Assembly (NCBI GenBank): GCA_963680875.1
Contig: OY804579.1
Span: 84,309,095-84,373,094, forward strand
Length of the DNA stretch: 64,000 nt
Source: Bathymodiolus brooksi
Taxonomy: Eukaryota; Mollusca; Bivalvia; Mytilida; Modiolidae
Reading direction: 5' to 3'
Part shown: one piece after another, positions 1 to 11,414 of the stretch
Numbering within the stretch: position 1 is the first letter of the stretch
Layout of the letters: the number at the start of each line of letters is the position of its first letter
Made by a program: the position numbers and the translations under genes
The notes under the pieces: generated by a model
Seen by the model: only the letters and a program-made list of their open reading frames with translations
Told to the model about the DNA's origin: nothing
Database searches by the model: none

Positions 1-172
1 AACCCTGCTCAGGCAAGGTGTACTCGATACAACATTATGTGATGAAGTTTGTCAGTGACTTGCAGAAGGTCAGTGGTTTTCACTGTGTACTCTGGTTTCC
101 TCCACCAATAAAACTGACCGCCACGATATAGCTGAAATATTGTTGAAAGTGGCATTAAGCACCATAAACCAA
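1..172 (+). repeat. tRNA-headed SINE, 3' part (cut by window edge)
   Basis: This is the 3' body of the commonest dispersed repeat in the window. It shares 'caatacaacattatgtgat', 'tttgtcagtgactt', 'accaataaaactgac' and 'gaaatattgttgaaagtgg' with copies near 6.6, 23.9, 34.3, 38.7, 43.5 and 63.8 kb. The tRNA-like head seen in complete copies lies outside the window here. It ends at 'caccataaaccaacca'. Confidence 0.8.
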
Positions 173-1302
173 CCATCCAAAGTCTACTATATTTATGTAC
201 TATACAAATTCTGTAACCCCTGTATCTGGTCTCATGAATTATCTTCTTTTTTTTTTCAGATGGACACAGATTGATAAGATATATACCAGTAGGAAACAAT
301 TGTGAAAAAAAGGGAGGTTATTCTCATGGACGAAGGATATTGTGATGAACTATTTATCTGTCCCAAACTTTGGAACTTGTTGAAACAAAAATTATTTTAC
401 AATGTATGTACATGTATGAAGTGGTTCCAACTGTGAAGAATACTGAATGAAATGTACAAACTAAGACGATCTCCGTATTTGTATTCGTTTATATCATGTG
501 TTCCTTAAATGCAGCAACATTTGGCCGAACATTGTTAGAACTGTGAAGCCATAATTCATCAGAACAGACAAATGACGACATCACAAATAAACTTGAGGAC
601 AAAGATTTCATTTTATTTGATTTTAGAATACTGACATTTGTTGTCATTATGTAATTTTTTTTTATTTCATAGTAATTTATGTTTTTAGATGAATTAAATA
701 TAATCGTAATGGTTTTGACAAATGGTCATATTTTAAAGAATAGTTGGTTATATGTATATCTGGTGCATTTAGTAATATTGGGAAAAGCTTTCTGACGTAG
801 TTTTACTTCGTGATCAAATATGGTGAATTCTGTGCAATCTTAATTTGTTGTTTCGTGTGTTCGTGGCATTGATATCATCGTGTTTTAATGGATCAGTTAT
901 CTATACTTTAATAAGAAATTGTTTCCCCTTCAAATACCGGTAATTAATTTAGATAATAACACTTATAATTGAATTTTGATGGTTTAAATGGAAAAATGTT
1001 AATATTTGTGGAAAAGAAATTTGTGTATCATATCATTTACATCATTTCATTTCATACAAGGTCCATAAAACAGAGAACTCTATACCGGTACTTGCCAGTA
1101 ATAAAATTTTATTAAGGCAAATTACATTTGTCTTCAACTTGCATAGAAGAATAGCTACATAATAAGTGTTCATTAATATACATATACATTTTTTTGTATA
1201 TTGTTAAAACTGACAACAGGCTGATTCTATACAGGAAAGTACATCTATCCCAATTGTATCATCTTTTTTTCAATTTAAATGAAATTCTTGTACATTTTTA
1301 GG
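173..1302. other. No gene seen; AT-rich intergenic DNA
   Basis: Only short open frames and homopolymer runs are present. I see no splice-flanked coding stretch and no clear repeat unit. Confidence 0.5.
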
Positions 1303-1384
1303 AGTAAAGAGCGAGTCGTGATGGATTATTTTGAGTAAAAGATGCAAAGAGCGAGTTCAGATGGATTATTTTGAGTAAAAGATG
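1303..1384. repeat. 39-bp tandem duplication
   Basis: Two head-to-tail copies of a ~39-bp unit containing 'aaagagcgagt' and 'gatggattattttgagtaaa', with a few differences. It looks like a small local duplication. Confidence 0.7.
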
Positions 1385-1797
1385 AATGAAAATGTCACTA
1401 GAGAGGATCTGTTTTAATTTAAAATTTGTATTCTAACCTATCTTCCAAATAGGAATGTCAGTTCTGTTTCTTTTATCATTAATCCTTATTATCACCTTGT
1501 AAATAAAATATTTTTTATTGATTTCATCTTTTATACTTTTACCAGACATTAAATCTGTACAGCTCATCTAAAACGAAAAGTCAAGAACTTGCAAATTCAC
1601 CTTTTTCCATCACTTGGTGTCCCTCTGTTGTAATCTCCACTGAAACCAAACTTGCCTGTGATGGTGTTTCTTGGTAATTTTGCTCTTCTTATGGCCCATA
1701 GCCATCTTATTTTGTATGTACATGATTAGGACATGTCAGTGTAGTGTATAAAAATTAGGACACTGTGACCTATTAACTTAAATGTCCAGGTCAAATA

Positions 1798-1905
1798 ATT
1801 ATATTTTTATACGACTGCAAAAATTTTGCAGTCGTATTATGTTATGACGGGGTCGTCATCGTTTGCCTGTAGACAAAATGGTTTCCCTGTGAAGATGTAG
1901 TTGAC
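1798..1905 (+). repeat. Hairpin-ended dispersed repeat, terminal part
   Basis: A perfect 13-bp inverted repeat (tacgactgcaaaa / ttttgcagtcgta, one-base loop) is followed by 'gttatgacgggg...tagacaaaatggtttcc'. The reverse complement of the same arrangement is at 44931-45010, so this is one end of a dispersed family. The other end is not recognised. Confidence 0.65.
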
Positions 1906-1959
1906 AGTTTCTTGGCACTGCATAAAGGTTGGTATTGATTTGGGGTATTGTACTCTTAC

Positions 1960-2580
1960 CGCTTTACAAACAAGAGGCCCTAAGATGGGTAAATAGGTGT
2001 TTCTGTTATTTGTACATGGATAGCTTCAGATTTTTCATCTAATTTTGACATAAAAGGGGGATGTTTCAAATTTGTTTAAATTTTTCATCCAATTTTATTG
2101 CAGTTTTTTGCAAAATGATCTTAATGGGTTATTGACGAGTCACTGAATTTTTTTTCATATTTTATTTCTAAAAGTGGTCCAAATTCTGAATATTTGGAAG
2201 GTATATAGAAACTATATTTCATCCAATTTTGATGCAGTTTTTGTTTCTTTGAATCGTACTCGATAGAACATTATGTGATAAGTTTGTCAGTGACTTGTGG
2301 CAGGTCAGTAGTGTTAAACACCATAACCCTAACCCTTTTTCTTTGATTGCATGGAGAGCTTCTGATTTCCTCTATCTCGGTTTTGGAGGTAAACTCAACC
2401 GAAACATTTTAACTTTCTTATTTTACATTCAATTTAATGGAGTTTTTAGCAAAATAATCATTTTTATTTCATTTGAAAAAAGTGGTCTAAAAAGGTCCCA
2501 TATTCTGTAAATTCGCATATTTGGAAGGTAAATAGAAATTGCATTTTTCATCCAATTTTTTAGCAGTTCAAATGACCAAA
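1960..2580. repeat. Old degenerate tandem repeat block split by a SINE fragment
   Basis: Phrases of the type 'ttttcatccaattttNNtgcagtttttNgcaaaatgatc', 'aaaagtggtc' and 'atatttggaaggtaNatagaaa' recur at about 2080, 2200, 2420 and 2530, suggesting diverged monomers of about 115-125 bp. A SINE fragment lies inside at 2252-2330. Confidence 0.45.
2252..2330 (+). repeat. SINE fragment with internal deletion
   Basis: It matches the SINE body ('gtgataagtttgtcagtgac', 'ggcaggtcag'), then jumps directly to the tail 'tgttaaacaccataaccc'. The middle of the element is missing. Confidence 0.7.
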
Positions 2581-2585
2581 ATACA

Positions 2586-3177
2586 ATGGGTCCAGCAATT
2601 TACAGTCCACACTTGCTTTTAATATACACTTGTTCAACTTTCCCTAGTCGACATATTGTGGTTGTAACATGCTTTGTTCTGTGTAGCCCTTTATTTTATT
2701 ATGGTTGTACCACTAGAGGTTGTATTGCGAATAGGGTTGGAAGGTCATATCCAATGTTGGTTCAACATATCCAAATATATAGAGCACATCATGTCCAGCT
2801 CAGAACTTTGAATGCTTTCAAGAATATTATTGATGCTCGATACAATTGTTTGTCTATCTGGAAGGACAAGGTCACAAACAATTCAAAAGTACATAACCCA
2901 AAGCAATAGAGAAGTCCTATATCAGGTATAGTATGCATCAATGTCGTCGTCCTTCGAGGTGAAAATTGCAATGAAATTGCATTGTGGCTATTGGTTCTTA
3001 AGAAAATCATTTTTATTTTTATTTTCCACAATGCAGACCATTTCATGGCATCTTTGTTTGCACAAATCTACATATCCAAATGATGCTTCACAGCAATTAT
3101 TGTAGCATCTTCTATTATTGGTTAATGAATATTTTTTTTTAATTTTATTTACTTAATTTCCTCCTTTTTGGGTCCCT
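2586..3177. other. No supported gene
   Basis: A 107-codon open frame occurs on the plus strand (2586-2909). It shows no recognisable domain and no splice context, so I do not call it. Confidence 0.4.
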
Positions 3178-3350
3178 AATTACCCCTCTCTATGGCAGAT
3201 AAACTTCATTTGTACAAATGGACTATCCATGCCAAGTTTGGTTTAGCTGTTTTGCAGGAAAACATAAGTATTTGAAGAAAAAAAAACCAGTTGCAGATGG
3301 ATACCAAGTGATGGAAATAGCTTACATTGCCTATGACCAGGCAAGCTTAA
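3178..3350 (+). mobile_element. Fragment of the 'ggccatcttgg/gctcacc' element family, 3' end
   Basis: The order 'ggactatccatgccaagtttggtttagctgttt' ... 'gtgatggaaatagcttac' ... 'ccaggcaagc' parallels the 3' end of the large element at 25234-33867. It is heavily diverged and the terminal hairpin is degraded. Confidence 0.5.
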
Positions 3351-4471
3351 AATTGACTTAAAACCACAACCTTATGGAACCAAATTTAAGATAGGCTGCA
3401 AAGAGGAAAATGAAAAAAAAAAGAGATTCCCATAAAATACTTTGGAACCCCAGAGTTTGGCCCAATAGTCCCCAGCATGTTTATTAGTACAAATCTTAAT
3501 CTACACATCACAATGATGTTGCAAACAGATATTTTAGCATATATATCTACTGCTGACTCGTTGAGATGATTTAATATCTACCTTTTAGACCCCATAGAAG
3601 ACCATACAAATCTGAATCACCACCTTCCTAAGAATCGCCCCACTTATCAAGCCAGATTTCAGATGCCCTGAGATAGTAAAATACTACTGAATTGTTATTT
3701 TTTTTAAAACTTTTTAATACTACTAAATTCTCCCCCTCTTGCAAGACTACTTTCTAAGGTTATCAAATGCCAAACCAAGATCAGCGGTGGGGAAATGTTA
3801 TCAGTCAGTTACTTCTATCTCTCCAGGTTTTCCTCATCTGATGTCTGGTATTCAGATAAAGCTGTAAAATAAGCACCAATAACTCTAACCCACTCTACAA
3901 AGAACAGAAATAAATCTGTTGCATTATTTGAACCAAAAATGTACAAGAATAACAAATTGACAATTCTTTGTCAAGGTTTAAACTGTCAACAATGGTTAAC
4001 AATATCAACAACTACCTCTCACCTAAAAATCTGAGAACACAAACAATGACATAACATATAACGATGGTAGTCCATATCCTGGATTGCGACAGGAACCTGT
4101 AAATTCAACTGATTATGGACACAGCAGCCCCTTGCCATTAGAGAACATGTTTTCAGTAAGAATAAGAAAGTGCCTCATGAATGGACTTTGTAGGAAACGT
4201 ATCTGGATTTTATTTTTATATAAAAAGTTATTCATTTAAACATTGCTCTTCTTCTGGTTATGCAAACATTCAACAAAGTAAAAATTACTTGCCGGCAAAA
4301 GAAATATGGATTTATTAAATAACAAAGATATTGGATATGAACATTTATACTGATATACATATATAAATCAATATACATTTAAACCTGTCTAAATTGATTG
4401 TCCTTGTGGTCAGAATTAACAGGTATTTGGTTTATACAGGTTAAATTAACAAAACATGTTCTACATTAGAA
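3351..4471. other. Intergenic DNA, no gene seen
   Basis: Unique-looking AT-rich sequence downstream of the zinc-finger gene. Its last part may be 3' UTR of that gene. Confidence 0.4.
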
Positions 4472-4477
4472 CTTTAT
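4472..4477 (-). promoter_or_regulatory. Candidate poly(A) signal of the zinc-finger gene
   Basis: AATAAA on the minus strand, about 125 bases past the stop codon at 4602. Position fits a short 3' UTR; no transcript evidence is available. Confidence 0.4.
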
Positions 4478-4601
4478 TTAAAGTTCTGTTTAGACAGGTT
4501 TCATTGTACAGGTAACTATATATTATAAACAGACAATTATTATTTTTGAACATAACAAATATATAATATAATGTCCCCAATGTCATTAAGAAGCAATATT
4601 A

Positions 4602-6536
4602 CTACTTTGAATCTTTCTTTTGATCAATGACCTTGTGCTGAACTAATCGAGATTTTATCACACTTAAAAGGCCTCCTCCATTTAATATTTGTTTGAGATC
4701 CTCAGTGTTAACCTTGAACGATCCCACCCTTTTCATCACTATAGTGTTACCATTGATTGGTTTGTTATTTGACTGGTTGATAGTTATTAGGTTTTTTCCA
4801 TTACAAATATCATTTGTTGAAGGTTCAGTCTTTATTGAACAAGCTTGTAAATTAGAAGTGCTTGAAACATTTATACTGGATGCAGTATTTTCATTTTCTG
4901 ATTTTACTTTACATGTTAGTATACTAGACTTATCTTTAGCATTTTGTTGGCCTGTTTGTTTATTACAAGATCCACTTCTAACACTGTACAATTCATTATG
5001 TATTCCATTTTCACCAGTTCTTGAATTTATGTCAACGTTTCTTTTGAATGTATTGGAGATACTTGTCAGAGTGGTGCAATTTTCCGTTGATATGTTCTTG
5101 TCCTTCAAAGTTCTAACATCACTTTGCAAGAAAAAATGATCCAATTTATCATCCCTTATTTCATGACATTCAACACCCAGGTTTGTTGAAGTAGTGCAAT
5201 CAGTATTTAAAATACATGGTTCATTTTTCACATCTATATTGTAGGAATCGTCGCTGATGATGGATTTGTCTCCCCCTTGTTTTGTTGTACTCTGTTCACA
5301 CGTTAATTCCACCTGACCATTTGAATTATCTACTTGCTTTGGTTCATGATGTTTAAGATGTTTAAGTAGGTTAGTTTTCCCACTGAATCTCTTCTTACAT
5401 ATTCCACATTCATATGGTAATGTATGTGTAAATATATGATTTTGTAGCGTGTTATATGAACTATAAGATTTCCCACAAATTTTACAACGTAGTGGACAAT
5501 ATCCTGTGTGTTTTCGAATGTGTTCATTTCTAGCAACGGGACCTGTAAATATCTTGCCACAAAATTCACACTCATGCAATTGTTTTTTATCAACGTGTCC
5601 ATGTTTGACTTTCTTGTGAGTTCGTAAGTTGGCTCTTCTAGTAAACTTGGATGAACACAATTCACATTGATATTGTTTGATTCCTAAATGCATATTTTGA
5701 TGGTCCAGAAATGTAACCCTGTCCATGAAACCAAGGTAACAGAACTTGCATCTGTATTTGGCATCAGACGAATGCTTCAGAGTAGTATGCAGTTTTAATG
5801 TTGAACTCCAGCAGAAGTCTTTGTTACATATTTTACAGGTATATGGTTTTTCCTCTGTGTGTATAAACATATGTCTTTTAAGCGACCATTTTGAAAGCAG
5901 ATGCTTTCCACACTTTTCACAAGTATAAGGAGGCTTTGTTTTTGTATTCTTAGTCTTAGCATTAGCATGTGTTTTTATATGACATTTTAGGTGGTTTGTT
6001 GTAAAGTAAAACTTATTACAAATTGGACATGTATGAGGACGGTCGAAATTTCCAGTGTGGATATTTTCGTGTTGTATACATTGTTTCCTGGTTTTGAAAT
6101 TTTTACTACATATTGAACATTCCAGTTCTTTTTTCAATGAATGTGATTTCAAATGGGATTGTAGATGACGTCGAAGATAAAATGCTTTCTCACACACTTC
6201 ACAAACATGATTTCTTTCCTTAGTATGGTCAATAGTGTGAAATTTCAATCTTGAATAGTTAGAAAATGTCTTTCTACATATTTTACAAGTAAACTTGACT
6301 TCGAAATGTACATGCTGATGAATTTTCAAATTAAACTTTTTTGTATATCTTTTGTGACACTTTTCACACTCGTAACTTTCAATAATTTTTGTATCCTCCA
6401 AAACAATATCTATCTCTACTGAAGACTTTCTACTGTGATGAATGTTGGAACTATCATTGTCATCAGGTCTCTCAGAGGTAGACATTGGTTCAAATGACTC
6501 TATGGTAATTGTCATAAGCAAAACTTTTTTCCACAT
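4602..6536 (-). CDS. C2H2 zinc-finger protein, 12 fingers, 644 aa
   Basis: A probable nuclear DNA-binding regulator. Twelve C2H2 fingers run from about residue 55 to 397, each with C-x2-C ... H-x3/4-H. Only some linkers resemble TGEKP (for example HTEEKP near residue 227). The N-terminal ~54 residues are acidic and Ser-rich. The C-terminal ~245 residues are Ser/Thr/Asn-rich, with three psi-K-x-E sites (K437, K545, K569) typical of SUMO acceptors. The frame is uninterrupted. Upstream there is an in-frame TGA 12 bases before the ATG, and a splice acceptor at 6583-6584, so the whole CDS sits in one exon behind a spliced 5' UTR. Met8 and Met18 are alternative starts. No KRAB, BTB, SCAN or ZAD domain is seen, so the DNA target and orthology stay open. 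Confidence 0.9.
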   Translation of the reverse strand: MWKKVLLMTITIESFEPMSTSERPDDNDSSNIHHSRKSSVEIDIVLEDTKIIESYECEKCHKRYTKKFNLKIHQHVHFEVKFTCKICRKTFSNYSRLKFHTIDHTKERNHVCEVCEKAFYLRRHLQSHLKSHSLKKELECSICSKNFKTRKQCIQHENIHTGNFDRPHTCPICNKFYFTTNHLKCHIKTHANAKTKNTKTKPPYTCEKCGKHLLSKWSLKRHMFIHTEEKPYTCKICNKDFCWSSTLKLHTTLKHSSDAKYRCKFCYLGFMDRVTFLDHQNMHLGIKQYQCELCSSKFTRRANLRTHKKVKHGHVDKKQLHECEFCGKIFTGPVARNEHIRKHTGYCPLRCKICGKSYSSYNTLQNHIFTHTLPYECGICKKRFSGKTNLLKHLKHHEPKQVDNSNGQVELTCEQSTTKQGGDKSIISDDSYNIDVKNEPCILNTDCTTSTNLGVECHEIRDDKLDHFFLQSDVRTLKDKNISTENCTTLTSISNTFKRNVDINSRTGENGIHNELYSVRSGSCNKQTGQQNAKDKSSILTCKVKSENENTASSINVSSTSNLQACSIKTEPSTNDICNGKNLITINQSNNKPINGNTIVMKRVGSFKVNTEDLKQILNGGGLLSVIKSRLVQHKVIDQKKDSK

Positions 6537-6582
6537 GTATTGTATACATCATTCATGAGATGACCATTATTAGCAGAATCAC
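6537..6582 (-). other. 5' UTR portion of the zinc-finger exon, with splice acceptor
   Basis: On the minus strand 'tttgtttttacag' precedes position 6582, a good pyrimidine-tract acceptor. The 46 bases to the ATG contain stops in the coding frame, so they are untranslated. The upstream non-coding exon was not located. Confidence 0.6.
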
Positions 6583-6604
6583 CTGTAAAAACAAATTATA
6601 GGTT

Positions 6605-6838
6605 AGGTTAATGGTGTTTAATGCCACTTGCAGCAATATTTCAGTTATATCATGGGGGTCAATTTTATTAGTGGGGATACCGGAGAAAACCACCGACCTG
6701 CCACAAGTCACTAACGGACTTTATCATATAATGTTGTATAGAGTAACCTCGCCTGAGCGGGATTCGAATTCACAACATTAGTGGTGATAGGCATTGATTG
6801 CATAGGTAGTTGTAAATCCAACTACTATACGATCATGA
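6605..6838 (-). repeat. tRNA-headed SINE, near full length
   Basis: Read on the minus strand it runs from a tRNA-like head (gatcgtatagtagttggatt, then a B-box-like gaattcgaatcc) through 'cattatatgataaagt' to the 'ggcattaaacacc' tail. It lies just upstream of the zinc-finger exon. Confidence 0.8.
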
Positions 6839-7137
6839 CCATGATGGCCCCTAAAAAACAAATTACATATTTCATTAATTATTGTTATATGTATATAAAT
6901 ACAGGTAGTTACTGATACATGTATTAATATGAGGACTGATGTATGTACAAAATAAATTTTACAAAATAAACATTTATTATTTGAAACAAAACTCATCATG
7001 ATCCAAAATTGTTAAGCACTTTTTCAAGGGGAAACAACTCTGGAACAGTAAAAATAGAACATTTCTGGAATTCTGTTGAACATTAATTGTTTGTTAGTGG
7101 TAATGTTATGAAAGACATGTGATTTTTGTAAAAAAAA

Positions 7138-8335
7138 CAAGAGCCCATGGGATACTATGCTCACCTAACAAAAATAGTAAATTATGTGTATTCTTATGTA
7201 CAACATGTACAGTGTACAATGTAAAAAAAGTTGACCAAATTATATATTTAGTTGAAACAATAGTTTGTCTCATTCAATTTCAACATTATTACAATTAACA
7301 TTCCTGTAAAATTGGTCTAAATTATATACCCCTTCCTTAATATTTTTTTTTACAGATTACAGAATGATTTCCTTCTGTATTGCTGATATACAAATAATTT
7401 ACATACATGTGCTATATTAAGAATGTATTATAAATATTTTTAATAGTGATTTTTGGCTTATTTCCAGTAATTAAAGTCAGAAACAGACTGGTTTTTTTCT
7501 TCTGTAAATATCTAAATATCGGCTAACATATCCTAATAATACTGTGAATTTGTGAAATGTAGAACAGCAATACAACAGATGTTTCTTTAATTTTAGTTTG
7601 TTTCTAAATGTATGGTTGAATAGTCTCTTGTGTTCATTTACATCCATATCCTTTCTTACTAGAAGTATCTTCTCCTGGTTCATTGCTCAAGTTGACCTCT
7701 TAGGAAAACCTCCATCAGATAATGATATAAATGAATTTACAGTTTATCCTATGTGACAGTACAGTTGAAATGAGGTTTTCTACATTGGAAAAATATATTG
7801 GATCCCCTATAGAAACATTTCTGGAATGTCTGGTGACATAACATGCATTTTTTTCTGGAAAAGAAGTAAAAATGTTTTGACCAATCAGAGGCATCCTGGA
7901 TTTTGAATCACTCTAATAACTAACAACACTACTTCAGAACCCCTAGAGGAACATCTATAGCAAGTATGGTGACTTCATATGAAGTAGTTTTTGAAATTAA
8001 AGTAAAAAATATCTACGCCAATCAGAGGCAAGGGTGGCCATGTTGGATTTTGAATTGCTCTGAAAAACAACAACATTTCTTGAGGACCTCTAGATGAACA
8101 TTTCTGGCAAGTCTGCTGACTTCACATGCATTAGTTCTAGAGAAGACATTAGATTTCTAATCATTTCAATAAGATACAACACTTCTGCAGGACCACTGGA
8201 GGAACAATTGTGGCTAGGTTGGTGGTTGGGCATGCATGCAGTGGTTCTGAAGAAGTTGAAAATGTGAAAAGATTACGACAGACGCCAGTACACTTTTCGA
8301 TCAGAAAAGCAAGGCACTCTGGCTCCGGTGAGCTA
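7138..8335 (+). mobile_element. Degenerate 'ggccatcttgg'-core element, ~1.2 kb
   Basis: It starts 'acaagagcccatgggatac...gctcacct' and ends 'ggctccggtgagctaaa', the same terminal phrases as the 25-34 kb element. From ~7760 on, monomers of ~150-160 bp repeat ('agaacccctagaggaacatc', 'gtgacttcatatg', 'ccaatcagaggca', 'ggccatgttggattttgaat'). The layout recalls the bivalve pearl-type elements with tandem cores; that family name is my inference. Confidence 0.6.
7477..7750 (-). pseudogene. Possible decayed zinc-finger-like coding fragment
   Basis: On the minus strand one frame reads a hydrophilic stretch with SKKGYGCK and then hits TGA. The neighbouring frame continues with TFRNKLKLKKHLLYC, which resembles the second half of a C2H2 finger. 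At least two frame changes would be needed. It lies inside the repeat element at 7138-8335. The similarity is short and could be chance. Confidence 0.25.
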
Positions 8336-8827
8336 AAATACACCTGCATGGGTAAAAGTAATTTTTGGACAAATACTGAAAATTTTCTACTATTAAATGT
8401 TGTTCATACTATATATGTCATCTGTGAGGTTCGTAAAGCGAATTGAAACTGCTAGAGGGTTTGGGTGTATATATAGAGACTAACATACTGACATTTTACA
8501 AATGAATGGAAGACTGACACAAAAATCAACAGGACGTCTTAAATAGATCAGGATCCACTCAAAACTTTAAATTTTTTTTATCAAAAATGAGTACCTCACC
8601 CCCTGAAAAAAGTCATCAAATTTATGCAAATCTCAAAAACTGTTTGGACCTTTGCAGTCAATAGACTGAAAATTTTCACCCATGCACCTGCCATTATCCA
8701 GAAACCAATGGAGGAAATTCATTATCCCTTTGTCGCATTATTTTTATTTGTCTTCAATTCCCTTACTTATCTCTGGCTGAATTGTTTTTAATAATCCCGT
8801 TTTCAATTAAATGTCACATGATTTATC
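8336..8827. other. No gene seen
   Basis: Unassigned sequence with no clear repeat or coding signal. Confidence 0.4.
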
Positions 8828-9168
8828 CTTTGGGTACCTTAATACACATCTAATAATCGATCCAAACATCGATGAGTTCACTCTTGGAGAGCCTCTCAGG
8901 TCAAGTAGAAACTTCTGAGAAGCCCCATGGAATTTTTTACTTTCAGTTTCTGCATTTATCATATACGGTCAAGATGATGTTTTTTTTTCTTTTTCCCAAT
9001 ATAAAAAAGTTTATCTTATTATTGTAGGAAAAGTGCAGCAAATCACATGTCTTCTCTGAAGCTTCTACTTCAGAATGCATGACCCGAGAGGCTTTCCAAC
9101 TGGAATTTGTTGGTATTTAGTTCGATAATTAGACGTACATATTGTATATTAGGGTACAAAAGCAGTCC
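8828..9168. mobile_element. Foldback/MITE-like element, imperfect ~100-bp inverted arms
   Basis: The left arm ('gggtaccttaatacaca', 'ctaataatcgat', 'ggagagcctctcaggtca', 'agtagaaacttctgagaag') is mirrored on the right ('cttctctgaagcttctact', 'tgacccgagaggctttcc', 'tcgataattagacgta', 'ttagggtac'). The arms have small indels and the centre is short. No transposase is present. Confidence 0.6.
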
Positions 9169-9294
9169 TCGAAACAAAAATTTGAATTTACTGGTCCAAA
9201 TCAAATTCTAGAATTTATTTTTATATAGTTCTAAATAAAAACTTTCTGTTGGAGATACAACAGCCTTAGGCCTAGGTCTAGGAATTAGTTTAGT

Positions 9295-9410
9295 GGGCGT
9301 ATACTATCAATGACAATGGGAGAACTGTCATTTTCCAACACAAAAAATACTTATATACTTTGTGTTTGAAAATGACATCCCATTGATAGTTCACGTCCAC
9401 AAATCATACT
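9295..9410. repeat. Imperfect inverted repeat
   Basis: 'gtgggcgtatactatcaatg...ctgtcattttccaacacaaa' on the left and its imperfect reverse complement 'tttgtgtttgaaaatgacat...ttgatagttcacgtccac' on the right form a hairpin of about 45-bp arms. The left arm has a ~10-base insertion. Confidence 0.65.
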
Positions 9411-9786
9411 AAGCGAACCCATGTGGAGATACAGAGCAGAAAATAACTTCGGAAGTAATCTCGAGCCAGTCAAGGAAATTGACTTTTAATTAATGCCATA
9501 ATGGCTTAACTTAATCTCGTTGAGACCCGTAGCTGTGCGTGTGAAAAATGTATGATGGTACTATCGTTAGGCTAACGCACACACTGCGTTCCATACTTTA
9601 CTAGTATTAAATTGGTGTGCTTCCTCCCTACGTTCAAAAATATACAAAAAATTAAAGTGAAAGTAAGAAATGAAAACTCCAAAACTATTACCGGAAGTAA
9701 ATAAAATACAATAGAAGAGTACATCCCGGAAATAACTAGACAAATACGCATTTCGAAACTAATATTAATAAAATGTTATAGTCCGT
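9411..9786. other. No gene seen
   Basis: AT-rich sequence between two inverted-repeat elements. Confidence 0.4.
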
Positions 9787-11013
9787 TTGACCAGCCTAAA
9801 ACAGGACTAAAAAATTAATTAAAAATCAACAGTTCAACTTATTGATTTTTTTTCTTCACACATTTACTCATATATCATCTACCTACTCTGACAAATAATT
9901 TCAGAATTTTGACACTATTTTCCAAAAAGTTGCCCATTAGGTCTCTATGTTAAATATTTGTACCAAATGTGGATATGTGCAGAGGGAGTTAGTATGCTTG
10001 TTGTTACCAACTTCCAGTGTAAACAATAACAACAACACATGTGATTTTATTTACATTTCACTGTCATGTGATTACCTAATTTGAATATGTCGCCAGAACC
10101 CAAGCATGCATGAGATGTTCATTTCTCTTTCACCAAGTGACAATTTTGATTCGGCTTCAAAATAATCAAACATTTTAGTATTAAATCCTGTTTTTCATCT
10201 GAAGTTTTGAAAGGCATGACTATCCTTTCTATATAAGTATTGGTAGAGTTCTAAATAAGGGCAGATAATTTTTAATTTGTAAATATTAATTTATGAAAAG
10301 ACAAAAAAAATGTTGTTTTTTTCTACCTTTATTTTATATTTTTTCTATTATATTTAAAAAAAATATATATTAATTACTTGTTTTTTTTATTATGCTTAAA
10401 TAACATACATAAAACTTGTTTTCATTTTCTAAACGTGTACACAAAGCATGCAAAGCATGGGCTATTTACATGGTATATCTGGTAAATACATATAGGCTTA
10501 CTTTATAACCATGTTCTTTGAGTTCAAATACTGGGCTTTAGAAAACACCAAAACAAAAGTGATTTTATTTAGAATTTAAAGAAAAAGATTTAAAATTCAA
10601 AGGCTTGCATTTATACTTTTTACTTTTAAATTTCTAAAATAATTTCCAATAAAATGTAAAAAGTTAAACTTTGGGTGAAATGAACATCTCATGCATGCTT
10701 GGGTTCTGGTGACATTCAAATTAGGTAATCACATGACAGTGAAATGTAAATAAAATCACATGTGTTGTTGTTATTGTTTACACTGGAAGTTGGTAACAAC
10801 AAGCATACTAACTCCCTCTGCACATATCCACATTTGGTACAAATATTTAACATAGAGACCTAATGGGCAACTTTTTGGAAAATAGTGTCAAAATTCTGAA
10901 ATTATTTGTCAGAGTAGGTAGATGATATATGAGTAAATGTGTGAAGAAAAAAAATCAATAAGTTGAACTGTTGACTTTTAATTAATTTTTTAGTCCTGTT
11001 TTAGGCTGGTCAA
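9787..11013. mobile_element. Long foldback element, ~338-bp terminal inverted repeats
   Basis: The left arm (9787-10125, from 'ttgaccagcctaaaacagg') and right arm (10677-11013, to 'cctgttttaggctggtcaa') are nearly perfect reverse complements. They enclose ~550 bp of AT-rich sequence with no open frame of note, so this is a non-autonomous DNA-element structure. A clean target-site duplication was not found. A diverged relative of part of the arm occurs at 36790-36905. Confidence 0.85.
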
Positions 11014-11408
11014 CTTTATTTCTTTATACCGACAGATTTTTAATTGTTCAAATGTATGATTAAAAAAATGCGTCACATATAAGAGATTAAAGTTCATTAA
11101 CTAGTAGCCTCTGGCTGTATGTAATCCTCATGAAATAAATAAAGAATTAAACACAACACTTGGCAAGGGTGCACTCGATATGCCAAAGTTTATTTGTTTT
11201 AATTTAATTTTCTTTAGTGTCCTATATTTTACAAAAAAAACAAATGAAAAACAATGAAAGTTACTTGATATTTATAATCAACCACTAACAATGGGTTGTA
11301 ATATTTTAGGGGTTTCATGATAGACGATAATGTTTATAGAATCAGGACAATTTCGTTTGAATGTAGAAAAAGTACCTCTCAATAAATATGAAAAAAACCC
11401 AATGGGAG
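11014..11408. other. No gene seen
   Basis: AT-rich sequence. 'ggcaagggtgcactcgatatg' near 11163 looks like a scrap of the SINE body. Confidence 0.35.
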
Positions 11409-11414
11409 TTCCTA

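Noticed and set aside
2586..2909. 107-codon plus-strand frame
   Set aside because: Cys/Tyr-rich by chance, no known domain, and an overlapping minus-strand frame of similar quality.
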